Of a stretch of DNA of 33,902 nt, positions 13,855 through 21,460 are shown in pieces. Location: positions 1 through 33,902 of the forward strand of contig JACZWN010000004.1 in NCBI GenBank assembly GCA_022572105.1, given 5' to 3'. This stretch comes from Pseudomonadota bacterium (GTDB lineage: Bacteria > Pseudomonadota > Alphaproteobacteria > Kiloniellales > J153). The stretch's first letter is position 1, and each line of letters begins with the position of its first letter. Position numbers and translations under genes: made by a program. A model generated the notes under the pieces. That model saw only the letters and a program-made list of their open reading frames with translations. It was not told the origin of the DNA and did not search any database.

Positions 13855-14922
13855 ATGCGTTGGCAGCGACGGATCTCCGTGGTCGACGCCCACGCCGAGG
13901 GCGAGGTCGGGCGGGTCATCACCGGCGGCGTCCTGGACGTGCCGGGCGACACCATGTTCGACAAGAAGCGATATCTCGAGACCGAGGACGATTGGCTGCG
14001 CCGCTTCATCCTGTTCGAGCCGCGCGGCGGCGCCGCCATGTCGGTCAACCTGCTGTTGCCGCCGGCCGATCCGGCGGCCGATCTCGGCATGATCGTCATG
14101 GAATCGACCGACTATCCCGCGATGTCCGGTTCCAACGCCATCTGCGTGGTCACCGTCGCCCTCGAGACCGGCATCGTGCCCATGACCGAGCCCGAGACCA
14201 AGCTGGTGCTCGACACCCCGGCCGGGCTGGTGCCGGTCAGCGCCCGCTGCCGCGACGGCAAGTGCGAACGCGTCAGCCTGGACAACGTCCCGAGCTTCCT
14301 GCTGCACCGGAACGTGGCGCTCGAGGTACCCGGCGTCGGCAAGATCGCCGCCGATATCGCCTACGGCGGCGCCTTCTTCGTTCTCGTCGAGGCGCGCGAC
14401 CTCGGCTTGGCCATGACGCCGGAGGAGGCGCGGCGCATGGTCGACCTGGGCGAGGCCATCAAGGCGGCGGCCAACGACGCGGTCACCGCGGTGCATCCGG
14501 ACAACCCCGAGATCAAGGGCGTGACCTTCACCCTGTTCGGCGGGCCGCCCGAGGGTGCCGAGGGCGCGCGCAAGGTCGCGGTCGTGGTCTCCCCGGGCCG
14601 CCTCGACCGCAGCCCCTGCGGCACCGGCACCTCGGCGCGCCTGGCGACCCTGATCGCCAAGGGCGAGCTCGGACCCGGCGAGACGCTGATCCACGAATCG
14701 GTGATCGGCACCCGCTTCACCGCCGAGGCCGTCGGTCATACCGAAGTCGGCGGCATCCCGGCCGTGGTGCCGCGCCTGACCGGCCGCGGCTGGATCTTCG
14801 CCACCCACGAGTTCGGCTGGGACCCGAGCGATCCCTTCCCCCAGGGCTTCACGCTCTCCGACACCTGGGGCCCGGCCATGCACCCGGGCATCGCGGCGAA
14901 AGGCGGGACATCCAAGGACTAA
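13855..14922 (+). CDS. Proline racemase superfamily protein with Ser/Cys catalytic pair (hydroxyproline epimerase-like)
   Basis: A 355-residue protein covering the whole proline racemase fold: DAHAEGEVGRVITGG (11-25), EPRGGAAMSVNLL, MSGSNAICVVT (90-100), NVPSF, ADIAYGGAFF (166-175) and DRSPCGTGTSARLA (251-264). In classical proline racemases and 4-hydroxyproline epimerases both general acid/bases are Cys (MCGH and SPCGTGT). Here the first is Ser91 and the second Cys255. Ser/Cys members exist in the superfamily and include hydroxyproline 2-epimerases; trans-3-hydroxyproline dehydratases instead keep the first Cys and have Thr second. The most likely role is epimerisation of a hydroxyproline in the cytoplasm, but no hydroxyproline catabolic genes lie beside it. 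Its stop overlaps the stop of the convergent methyltransferase gene. Confidence 0.85.
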   Translation: MRWQRRISVVDAHAEGEVGRVITGGVLDVPGDTMFDKKRYLETEDDWLRRFILFEPRGGAAMSVNLLLPPADPAADLGMIVMESTDYPAMSGSNAICVVTVALETGIVPMTEPETKLVLDTPAGLVPVSARCRDGKCERVSLDNVPSFLLHRNVALEVPGVGKIAADIAYGGAFFVLVEARDLGLAMTPEEARRMVDLGEAIKAAANDAVTAVHPDNPEIKGVTFTLFGGPPEGAEGARKVAVVVSPGRLDRSPCGTGTSARLATLIAKGELGPGETLIHESVIGTRFTAEAVGHTEVGGIPAVVPRLTGRGWIFATHEFGWDPSDPFPQGFTLSDTWGPAMHPGIAAKGGTSKD

Positions 14923-15407
14923 CCCGCGAGCGCGCGTTCCTCGATGCGAATGCGCTGGGCGAGGAGGGCCAGGTTGGCGAGCCCGAAGCCGAGCGCGATC
15001 TGCCAGGCGCCGAAGGCGAGCGGCAGGACCGGGATCTCGAGGGCCACCACCAGGTAATTCGGGTGGCGCAGGAAGCGGTACGGCCCGCGCGTGACGAGCG
15101 GCGCCCCGGGCACCACGATCACCCGCGTGGTCCAGCGCCCGCCCAGGCTGGCGATGACCCAGAGGCGGCCCAGTTGCAGCAGGCCGTAGAGGCCGAGCAG
15201 TCCCCAGTCGGCCGGCGCCTCGGCCGGCACCAGGACGAACAGCGCCGCGAGCCAGGCGCCGTGCAATGCCACGAAGAGCGGATAGTGGCCGGCGCCGTGT
15301 TCCACGCCGCCGGCGGCCAGCAGGCGCCGGGCGTTGCGCCGCGCGTACCCGAGTTCAGCCAGGCGTTGCAGCGCGACCAGCAGGGTCACGATCTGGGCCA
15401 GGCCCAC
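14919..15407 (-). CDS. Isoprenylcysteine carboxyl methyltransferase-family membrane protein (BpsB/YpbQ-like)
   Basis: A 162-residue membrane protein with about four hydrophobic segments and the conserved C-terminal motif LVTRGPYRFLRHPNYLVVALE (residues 104-124) that binds S-adenosylmethionine in ICMT-fold methyltransferases. In Bacillus the equivalent gene (bpsB/ypbQ) follows a type III polyketide synthase and O-methylates alkylpyrones. Here the polyketide synthase gene ends 6 bases upstream, so the same two-gene pathway is likely. The product would be a membrane-associated methylated alkylpyrone. The stop codon overlaps that of the convergent racemase-family gene. Confidence 0.85.
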   Translation of the reverse strand: MGLAQIVTLLVALQRLAELGYARRNARRLLAAGGVEHGAGHYPLFVALHGAWLAALFVLVPAEAPADWGLLGLYGLLQLGRLWVIASLGGRWTTRVIVVPGAPLVTRGPYRFLRHPNYLVVALEIPVLPLAFGAWQIALGFGLANLALLAQRIRIEERALAG

Positions 15408-15413
15408 CGCGGC

Positions 15414-16463
15414 TCAAGCCTCGAGCAGCAGGAACCCGGCGCTGAACCCGGGCCCCAGCGAAGAGACCAGGTGGCGCCCGTGCAGGCCGCCTTGAAGCCC
15501 GCGATCGAGCACGAACAGGACCGTCGCGCCCGACATGTTGCCGTAGTCGCGCAGCACCGCGCGGGCGTGGGTCATGGCGCCCGGCGCCAGGCCGAAGACC
15601 TCCTCCAGCGCATCCAGCACCTTGGCGCCGCCCGGGTGGCACAGGGTGCCGGCGAGGTCATTTCGAGTCAGGCCCTGGCGGGCCAGGAAGGCGTCAACCG
15701 CCTTGCCGTAGCGGGCGCGCACGATGCTCGGGATGTCGCGCGAGAACTGTACCCCGAAGCCGTCTTCCTCGACCCGCCAGCCCATGACCTCGAGCGTGTT
15801 CGGCCAAGTGTACTCGCCCCAACCGGTGATCTCGGGGCCCGCGGCGCCGCGCTCGCAGGTCACCAGCGCCGCCGCGGCGCCGTCGCCAAATAGCGCGGTG
15901 GCGATGATGTTGCTCTTGGAGACGTCGCTGTTACGGAAAGTCAGGCCGCAGAGCTCGACCACCAGGAACAGCACCAGGCTGCCGGGCGCGGCGCGCGCCA
16001 TGGCCGCCGCGCGGGCCAGGCCGAGCACGCCGCCGGCACAGCCCAGGCCGAAAATCGGCAGGCGCTCGACGTCGCGCCGGAACGGCAGCTCTTCCATCAG
16101 GCGCGCGTCCAGGCTCGGCGTCGCGATGCCCGAGGTCGAGACCGCGACGATGGTGTCGACGCGCTCCGCCAGCACCCCGGCGCGGGCCAGGCAGTCCTGC
16201 GCGGCGCGGCGCAGGAGCTCTACCGCGTGGCTGATGAAAAGCGCGTTCTTCTCCTTCCAGCCGCCGGGCGCCTGGTACCATTCGAGCGGCACGCAGGAAT
16301 AGCGCGTCTCGATGCCGGCGTTGTGGTAGACCGGCAGCAGGCGCTCGATCTCCTCGCCGCGCGCCTGGAACAGGAGCCGCGCCTGGGCCATGACCTCGTC
16401 CTGGCGCAGAACGAAGGTCGGCACCGCGGTGGCGAGGGATATGAGGTGGGCTGGACTGGGCAT
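15414..16463 (-). CDS. Type III polyketide synthase (alkylpyrone/chalcone synthase-like)
   Basis: A 349-residue thiolase-fold enzyme. The catalytic triad of type III PKS is visible: Cys142 in IFGLGCAGGVLGLARA, His276 in TLCHPGGAKVLDALEE and Asn309 in RDYGNMSGATVLFVL. The C-terminal SLGPGFSAGFLLLE is the family GFGPG-type loop. Bacterial homologues (BpsA, SrsA-like) extend fatty acyl-CoA starters with malonyl-CoA to triketide pyrones or resorcinols. The downstream methyltransferase favours alkylpyrone formation. It is divergent from the hydrolase gene, with a possible operator (16493-16510) between them. Confidence 0.92.
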   Translation of the reverse strand: MPSPAHLISLATAVPTFVLRQDEVMAQARLLFQARGEEIERLLPVYHNAGIETRYSCVPLEWYQAPGGWKEKNALFISHAVELLRRAAQDCLARAGVLAERVDTIVAVSTSGIATPSLDARLMEELPFRRDVERLPIFGLGCAGGVLGLARAAAMARAAPGSLVLFLVVELCGLTFRNSDVSKSNIIATALFGDGAAAALVTCERGAAGPEITGWGEYTWPNTLEVMGWRVEEDGFGVQFSRDIPSIVRARYGKAVDAFLARQGLTRNDLAGTLCHPGGAKVLDALEEVFGLAPGAMTHARAVLRDYGNMSGATVLFVLDRGLQGGLHGRHLVSSLGPGFSAGFLLLEA

Positions 16464-16492
16464 GGCGGATGTTTTCGGTTCGCGCGAGACTA

Positions 16493-16510
16493 CGCTAGTC
16501 TAGTTTAGCG
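16493..16510. promoter_or_regulatory. Inverted repeat in divergent promoter region
   Basis: CGCTA (16493-16497) and TAGCG (16506-16510) flank an 8-base spacer, with CTAG-T-CTAG overlapping inside. It sits in the short space between the divergent polyketide synthase and hydrolase genes, where a shared operator would be expected. The regulator is unknown. Confidence 0.4.
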
Positions 16511-16540
16511 TCAATGCCCGAACCGGAGGATCACGTTCCC

Positions 16541-17407
16541 GTGCTCGACGGCTTCGACCGGACCCGCATCGCCACCAGCGGCGCCGAGATCAACGTCAGG
16601 AAGGCGGGCGCCGGGCCACCGCTGTTGCTGCTCCACGGCTACCCCCAGACCCACGTCATGTGGCACAAGATTGCGCCGCGCCTGGCCGAGCGCTTCACCG
16701 TGGTGCTGACCGACCTGCGCGGCTACGGCGACAGCGCCAAGCCGCCGGGCGGCGACGACCACGCGGCCTATTCCAAGCGCGCCATGGCCCAGGACCAGGT
16801 CGAGGTCATGGCCGCCCTCGGCTTCGAGCGCTTCGCCGTGGTCGGCCACGACCGGGGCGCGCGGGTCACCCACCGCATGGCCCTCGACCACCCCGAGCGG
16901 GTGTCGAAGGCGGCGGTGCTCGACATCGCGCCGACGCTGCACATGTACGAGCACGCGGACATAGCCTTTGCGACCGCCTACTACCACTGGTTCTTCCTGA
17001 TCCAGCCCTTCGACCTGCCGGAGCGCCTGATCGGCGGCGACCCGGACTTCTACGTCGACAGGAAGATCGGCAAGTGGAGCAAGACCGAGGGCTGCTTCAG
17101 CGCCGAGGCGCTGGCCGAGTACAAGCGCTGCTTTCGCGATCCGGCGACCATCCACGCCACCTGCGAGGACTACCGCGCCGCGGCCGGCATCGACCTGGAA
17201 CACGACCGCGCCGACCTGGAGCGCAAGATCGCCTGCCCCTTGCTCGTGCTTTGGGGCGCCGGGGGGGTGATCGAGCGGACCTACGACACCCTGGCGGTCT
17301 GGCGCGCGCGCGCCGAGGACGCGAGCGGCCGGGCGCTGCCCTGCGGCCATTTCCTGCCCGAGGAGGCGCCGGAGGAGACGCTGGCCGAGCTTGTGGCTTT
17401 TCTGTAG
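16541..17407 (+). CDS. Alpha/beta hydrolase, haloacetate/fluoroacetate dehalogenase-like
   Basis: A 288-residue hydrolase. Visible family residues (numbered from the chosen start): HGYPQTHVMWH oxyanion region, DLRGYGDSAKP, nucleophile Asp104 in GHDRGARVTHR with Arg105 and Arg108, acid Asp128 in VLDIAPT, His149-Trp150 in YYHWFFLIQP, Tyr211 in CEDYRAAA and catalytic His270 in LPCGHFLPEE. In fluoroacetate dehalogenase the equivalents of the two Arg bind carboxylate and the His-Trp-Tyr set binds fluoride, so the key residues for C-F or C-Cl cleavage are all present. Related epoxide hydrolases are an alternative, but they lack this HW pair. The GTG at 16541 has GGAGGA 10 bases upstream; an in-frame ATG at 16514 would add nine residues. 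Confidence 0.82.
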   Translation: MLDGFDRTRIATSGAEINVRKAGAGPPLLLLHGYPQTHVMWHKIAPRLAERFTVVLTDLRGYGDSAKPPGGDDHAAYSKRAMAQDQVEVMAALGFERFAVVGHDRGARVTHRMALDHPERVSKAAVLDIAPTLHMYEHADIAFATAYYHWFFLIQPFDLPERLIGGDPDFYVDRKIGKWSKTEGCFSAEALAEYKRCFRDPATIHATCEDYRAAAGIDLEHDRADLERKIACPLLVLWGAGGVIERTYDTLAVWRARAEDASGRALPCGHFLPEEAPEETLAELVAFL

Positions 17408-17420
17408 CTGACCGGATTCC

Positions 17421-17470
17421 TTAATGCATTAATGACACGCTGGCCCCGATGGCCCGCGCTCCCCTATAGT
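17421..17470 (+). promoter_or_regulatory. Promoter region of the DUF502 gene with a 12-bp palindrome
   Basis: A perfect palindrome TTAATGCATTAA (17421-17432) and a -10-like TATAGT (17465-17470) precede the gene. The palindrome may be an operator. The -35 box is not clear at normal spacing. Confidence 0.4.
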
Positions 17471-17490
17471 GGGGGGCGACGAGGGAGGAC

Positions 17491-18933
17491 GTGAGCGGCG
17501 TGGACGGCGCGAAGGGCAAGGACGAGTTGGACGGCAAGCGCGGGCCGGGGCGCTCGGGCGTGCTCAGCCGCCTGCGCACTTATTTCTTCGCCGGCATCCT
17601 GGTCACGGCGCCGGTCGGCATCACCTTCTGGCTGGCCTGGAAGGTCATCGGCTTCATCGACAATCAGGTGACCCCGCTGGTTCCGCCGCAGTGGAACCCG
17701 GAGACCTACCTGCCGTTCAGCATTCCGGGCCTGGGCCTGATCATCTCGATCGTGGTTCTGATCGTGATCGGTTTCGTCGCCGCCGGCTACGCGGGGCGCG
17801 CGCTGGTGCGCCTGGGCGAGCGCCTGGTCGCGCGCGTGCCGGTGGCGCGCAGCGTCTACAGTTGGACCAAGCAGGTCTTCGAGACCGTGCTGTCCCAGCA
17901 GTCGGCCGCGTTCAACGAGGTCGTCGTGGTGGAATACCCCTGCCGCGGGATTTGGGCGGTCGGCTTCATCACCGGCCAGACGGTCGGCGAGGTCCAGGGC
18001 CTGACCGAGGAGACGGTGTTCAACGTCTTCATCCCGGCGACGCCCAATCCGACCACCGGCTTCCTGTTGTTCATCCCCGCGCGCGACATCCACCACCTGG
18101 ACATGACGGTCGAGGAGGGCATCAAGCTGGTGATCTCCGGCGGCATCGTGGTGCCGCCACAGCGTAGCGCCGAGGAGGCCGCCAAAATCGCCGAGGCGGC
18201 CTCGGCCCGGGCGCGCCGGATCGACGCCGAAAGGGCGGGCGAGCAGCACGGCGACGGTGGCAAGCTCGACCTCTTGAAGCGGCTGCGCAACTACTTCTTC
18301 GCCGGGGTCCTGGTGACCGCGCCCATCGGCATCACCATTTGGATCGCCTGGAGCCTGGTCGGCTTCGTCGACGACCAGGTCATGCCGCTCATCCCGGACC
18401 AGTGGAACCCGGAGAGCTACTTGCCGTTCAGCCTGCCGGGCCTGGGGGTCCTGGTCATCATCGTGGGGCTCGTCGTGATCGGCTTCTTCGCCGCCGGCGT
18501 GGTCGGGCGCAACCTGGTCGGCATCGGCGAACGGCTGCTCGACCGCATGCCGGTCATCCGCAGCATCTACGCCGCGATCAAGCAGCTCATCGAGACCGTG
18601 TTCAAGGAACAGAGCAAGGCGTTTCGCGAGGTGGTGCTCATTCAGTATCCGCGTAAAGAGAGCTGGGCGATCGGCTTCGTCACCGGGGAAACCGAGACCC
18701 ACGTCCAACACGAAACCGCCAGGAACGTGGTCAACGTCTTCCTGCCGACCACGCCCAACCCGACCTCGGGGTTCCTGCTGTTCGTGCCACGCGAGGATAT
18801 TCAGGCGCTCGGCATGACCATAGAGGAGGGCATCAAGATGGTGGTCTCGGGCGGCATCGTGACGCCGCCGGACCGGCGCGAGGCGGCGGACGAAGGCGAG
18901 GGGGACGAGCCCAAGATCGCCGAGAGCGCGTAA
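17491..18933 (+). CDS. Tandem DUF502 membrane protein (two fused copies)
   Basis: A 480-residue protein in which the whole DUF502 domain occurs twice. Copy 1 (about 22-228) reads LSRLRTYFFAGILVTAPVGI, PLVPPQWNPETYLPFSIPGLG, RVPVARSVYSWTKQVFETVL, then NPTTGFLLFIPARDI and VEEGIKLVISGGIVVPP. Copy 2 (about 257-465) has matching LKRLRNYFFAGVLVTAPIGI, DQWNPESYLPFSLPGLG, RMPVIRSIYAAIKQLIETVF, then NPTSGFLLFVPREDI and VEEGIKMVVSGGIV-like sequence. Each copy has two hydrophobic segments. A charged linker (about 229-256) joins them. Family members are usually single-copy, around 200-230 residues, of unknown function, and often lie next to recG in alphaproteobacteria, as here. The GTG at 17491 has a GGAGG only 2 bases away, so the GTG at 17500 (11 bases) may be the true start. 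Confidence 0.88.
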   Translation: MSGVDGAKGKDELDGKRGPGRSGVLSRLRTYFFAGILVTAPVGITFWLAWKVIGFIDNQVTPLVPPQWNPETYLPFSIPGLGLIISIVVLIVIGFVAAGYAGRALVRLGERLVARVPVARSVYSWTKQVFETVLSQQSAAFNEVVVVEYPCRGIWAVGFITGQTVGEVQGLTEETVFNVFIPATPNPTTGFLLFIPARDIHHLDMTVEEGIKLVISGGIVVPPQRSAEEAAKIAEAASARARRIDAERAGEQHGDGGKLDLLKRLRNYFFAGVLVTAPIGITIWIAWSLVGFVDDQVMPLIPDQWNPESYLPFSLPGLGVLVIIVGLVVIGFFAAGVVGRNLVGIGERLLDRMPVIRSIYAAIKQLIETVFKEQSKAFREVVLIQYPRKESWAIGFVTGETETHVQHETARNVVNVFLPTTPNPTSGFLLFVPREDIQALGMTIEEGIKMVVSGGIVTPPDRREAADEGEGDEPKIAESA

Positions 18934-18943
18934 GCGGGCTCGT

Positions 18944-21082
18944 CTAGCCTGAGCCCAGGTACTTCACCGCGGCGTCGCGTTCGAAGAGGTAGAGCAGGAC
19001 CCTGAGCGCCGCCCCGCGTGGCCCCGCCAAGTCCGGGTCCTTCGCGATAATCAGGCGCGCGTCGTCGCGCGCCGTGGCCAAAAGCTCGTCGTGGACCGCC
19101 AGGTCGGCGAGGCGGAACTCGGGAAAGCCGCTCTGGCGCGTGCCCAGCAACTCGCCGGCGCCGCGCAGGCGCAGGTCCTCCTCGGCGATGCGGAAGCCGT
19201 CGTCGGTCTCGCGCAGGATATGGATTCGCGCGCGCGCGGCCTCGCCGAGCGGCCCCTGATAGAGCAGCAGGCAGGTGGATTTCCCGGCGCCGCGCCCGAC
19301 GCGCCCGCGTAGTTGATGCAGTTGCGCCAGCCCAAAGCGCTCGGCGTGCTCGATCACCATGACCGTGGCGGCGGCGACGTCGACGCCGACCTCGATCACC
19401 GTGGTCGCGACCAGGAGATCGATCGGCCCTTCGGCGAAGGCGGCCATGACCGCATCCTTGTCCTTGCCCCTCATGCGCCCGTGCACCAGGCCGACCCGGG
19501 CGCCGAAGCGCTGGCTCAGGGACTTGTGGCGCGCCTCGGCGGCGGCCAGGTCGCTGGCCTCGGATTCCTCCACCAGCGGACAGACCCAGTAGACCTTAGC
19601 GCCTCTGGGAGCGCTTCCGGGGACGCCCCCTTGGGCGCCCGCATCGAGCGCCCGGGCGATGCCGTCGATGACCTCGTCCAGGCGATCCAGCGGCAAGGCG
19701 CGGGTATCGATGGGCTGGCGTCCGGCCGGCTTCTCGGTCAGGCGCGAAACCTCCATGTCGCCGTAGGAGGTCAGCACCAGGGTGCGCGGGATCGGGGTCG
19801 CGGTCATGACCAGCACGTCCACCGCCCCCCGGCCCTTGGCCCCCTGGGGGCCCTTGGCGGCCAGGGTCAGGCGCTGGTGCACGCCGAAGCGGTGCTGCTC
19901 GTCGATGACCGCGAGCGCCAGGTCGCGGAACGCCACCTCCTTCTGGAACAGCGCGTGGGTGCCGACCGCGAGGCCGGATTCGCCGCTTTCCAGGCGCGCC
20001 AGCGCGGCCTCGCGCGCCTTGCCCTTGTCGCGCCCGGTCAAAAGCTCGAGACCGACGCCCGCGGCCTCGGCGAGCGGCGCGATGGTGTGCAGGTGCTGGC
20101 GCGCCAGGATCTCGGTCGGCGCCATGAGCGCGGCCTGGAACCCGGCCTCGACCGCGCTCAGCATGGCCATGAGCGCGACCACCGTCTTGCCGCTGCCGAC
20201 GTCGCCCTGGAGCAGGCGCAGCATGCGCGACTGGCTCGCCATGTCGGCGGAAATCTCGGCCCCGGCCTGGCGCTGCGAGGCCGTCAACTGGAAGGGCAGG
20301 GCGGCCATCGCCCGGTCGCACAAACGCCCGTCGCCGCGGATCGCCCGGCCGCGCTGTCCGCGCTGGTGGTGACGGATCAGGCCGAGCGCCAATTGGTTGG
20401 CGAGCAACTCGTCGTAGGCCAGGCGCCGGCGCGTGGGGGTCAGCGGGTCCAGGTCCTCCGGCCCGCGCGGCGCGTGGGCGGCGCCGAGCGCGGTACGCCA
20501 GTCCGGCCAGCCCTCGCGCGCGCAAAAGGCGGGATCGAGCCACTCGGCCGGCGCGGGCGCGCGTTCGAGGGCGCCGCGCACCGCCTTGCCCAGGGGCTTG
20601 AGGGTGAGCCCGGCGGTCAGGGGATAGACCGGCTCGACGCGCTTCAGGCTGCGCAGCTCCTCGAGCCGGCCGATGTGGTCCGGGTGCGACATCTGCAGCC
20701 GGCCGCCGAACACCTCGAGCCGGCCGCTGACCACCCGGACCTCACCCTCGGGCAGGATCTTGCTTAGGTAGTCCGCCTTGGCGTGGAAGAACACCAGCGT
20801 CACCTCGCCGGTGTCGTCATGGCACGCGATCCGGTAGGGTTGGCGCGGGTTGCGCGGCGCCAGATGCTGGCCGACCCGAAGGGTCAGGGTCGCCACCCGG
20901 TCGGGCTCGGCGTCGGCGATCTTGGGCGCGTAGCGGCGGTCGATCAGGCCGCTCGGCAGGTGCCAACAGAGGTCGACCACGTGCGGGCCGGCCAGGCTCT
21001 CGATCAACTTGGCGGTGCGCGGCCCGACGCCGGGCAGGGCGGTGACCGGGGCGAAGAGGGGAAACAGGATCTCGGGTCGCAA
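18944..21082 (-). CDS. recG: ATP-dependent DNA helicase RecG
   Basis: A 712-residue protein, full length for RecG. The N-terminal wedge domain starts FAPVTALPGVGPRTAKLIESL, followed by the OB fold with VTLVFFHAKADYLSKILPEG. The helicase core has LLQGDVGSGKTVVALMA (Walker A, about residue 290-306), DEQHRFGVHQR (Walker B, about 392) and MTATPIPRTL, then HGRMRGKDKDAVM and the QLRGRVGRG motif VI. RecG reverses stalled forks and processes R-loops and Holliday junctions. The apparent start is TTG at 21082; the usual MRPEILFPLFAPV beginning supports it. It is divergent from sdhE and mfd, the usual alphaproteobacterial order. A short insertion (SAPRGAKVYWVCPL region) precedes motif IV. Confidence 0.97.
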   Translation of the reverse strand: MRPEILFPLFAPVTALPGVGPRTAKLIESLAGPHVVDLCWHLPSGLIDRRYAPKIADAEPDRVATLTLRVGQHLAPRNPRQPYRIACHDDTGEVTLVFFHAKADYLSKILPEGEVRVVSGRLEVFGGRLQMSHPDHIGRLEELRSLKRVEPVYPLTAGLTLKPLGKAVRGALERAPAPAEWLDPAFCAREGWPDWRTALGAAHAPRGPEDLDPLTPTRRRLAYDELLANQLALGLIRHHQRGQRGRAIRGDGRLCDRAMAALPFQLTASQRQAGAEISADMASQSRMLRLLQGDVGSGKTVVALMAMLSAVEAGFQAALMAPTEILARQHLHTIAPLAEAAGVGLELLTGRDKGKAREAALARLESGESGLAVGTHALFQKEVAFRDLALAVIDEQHRFGVHQRLTLAAKGPQGAKGRGAVDVLVMTATPIPRTLVLTSYGDMEVSRLTEKPAGRQPIDTRALPLDRLDEVIDGIARALDAGAQGGVPGSAPRGAKVYWVCPLVEESEASDLAAAEARHKSLSQRFGARVGLVHGRMRGKDKDAVMAAFAEGPIDLLVATTVIEVGVDVAAATVMVIEHAERFGLAQLHQLRGRVGRGAGKSTCLLLYQGPLGEAARARIHILRETDDGFRIAEEDLRLRGAGELLGTRQSGFPEFRLADLAVHDELLATARDDARLIIAKDPDLAGPRGAALRVLLYLFERDAAVKYLGSG

Positions 21083-21171
21083 GGGCTTTTTCCGGCGTTC
21101 GGCCGCTGACAGGTAGTGGTTAAAGCTTTATATCGTATGCGGGAGGCAAGAGCCTGCGATAAAAACCGGAT

Positions 21172-21444
21172 ATGACCGAAAGCCTGGACATCCGACGCAA
21201 GCGCCTGAGGTTCCGCAGCCGGCACCGAGGCACCAAGGAGCTGGATCTTCTGCTGGGCGGTTTCGCGGAGCGGGCGCTCGCGGCCATGACCGAGGCCGAG
21301 CTCGACCGCTACGAGGCGCTGCTCCGGGTGCCCTCGCCCGTGCTCTACGCCTGGCTCGTGGGCCACGGCGATCCGCCGGCCGAGCACGACAACGAGGTGA
21401 CCCGGGCGCTGCTCGATTACCGCTTCGAGCCGGGCGGCGGTTGA
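21172..21444 (+). CDS. sdhE: Succinate dehydrogenase assembly factor SdhE (FAD assembly factor 2)
   Basis: A 90-residue protein with the RGxxE flavinylation motif in SRHRGTKELDLLLGGFAE (residues 16-33) and the helical DRYEALLRVPSPVLYAWL segment. SdhE promotes covalent attachment of FAD to the SdhA subunit of succinate dehydrogenase. It is placed between recG and mfd in many alphaproteobacteria. The mfd start lies 16 bases after its stop, so the two are probably one operon. The 89-bp divergent region upstream is AT-rich (TTAAAGCTTTATATCG) and likely holds promoters for both directions. Confidence 0.95.
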   Translation: MTESLDIRRKRLRFRSRHRGTKELDLLLGGFAERALAAMTEAELDRYEALLRVPSPVLYAWLVGHGDPPAEHDNEVTRALLDYRFEPGGG

Positions 21445-21460
21445 GCCGGCGCGCGCATTG

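Noticed and set aside
13165..15893. Long open frames opposite or beside the racemase and polyketide synthase genes (minus 13165-14883, plus 13500-15893)
   Set aside because: They cover tRNA sequence and several real genes in the wrong frame and have low-complexity composition.
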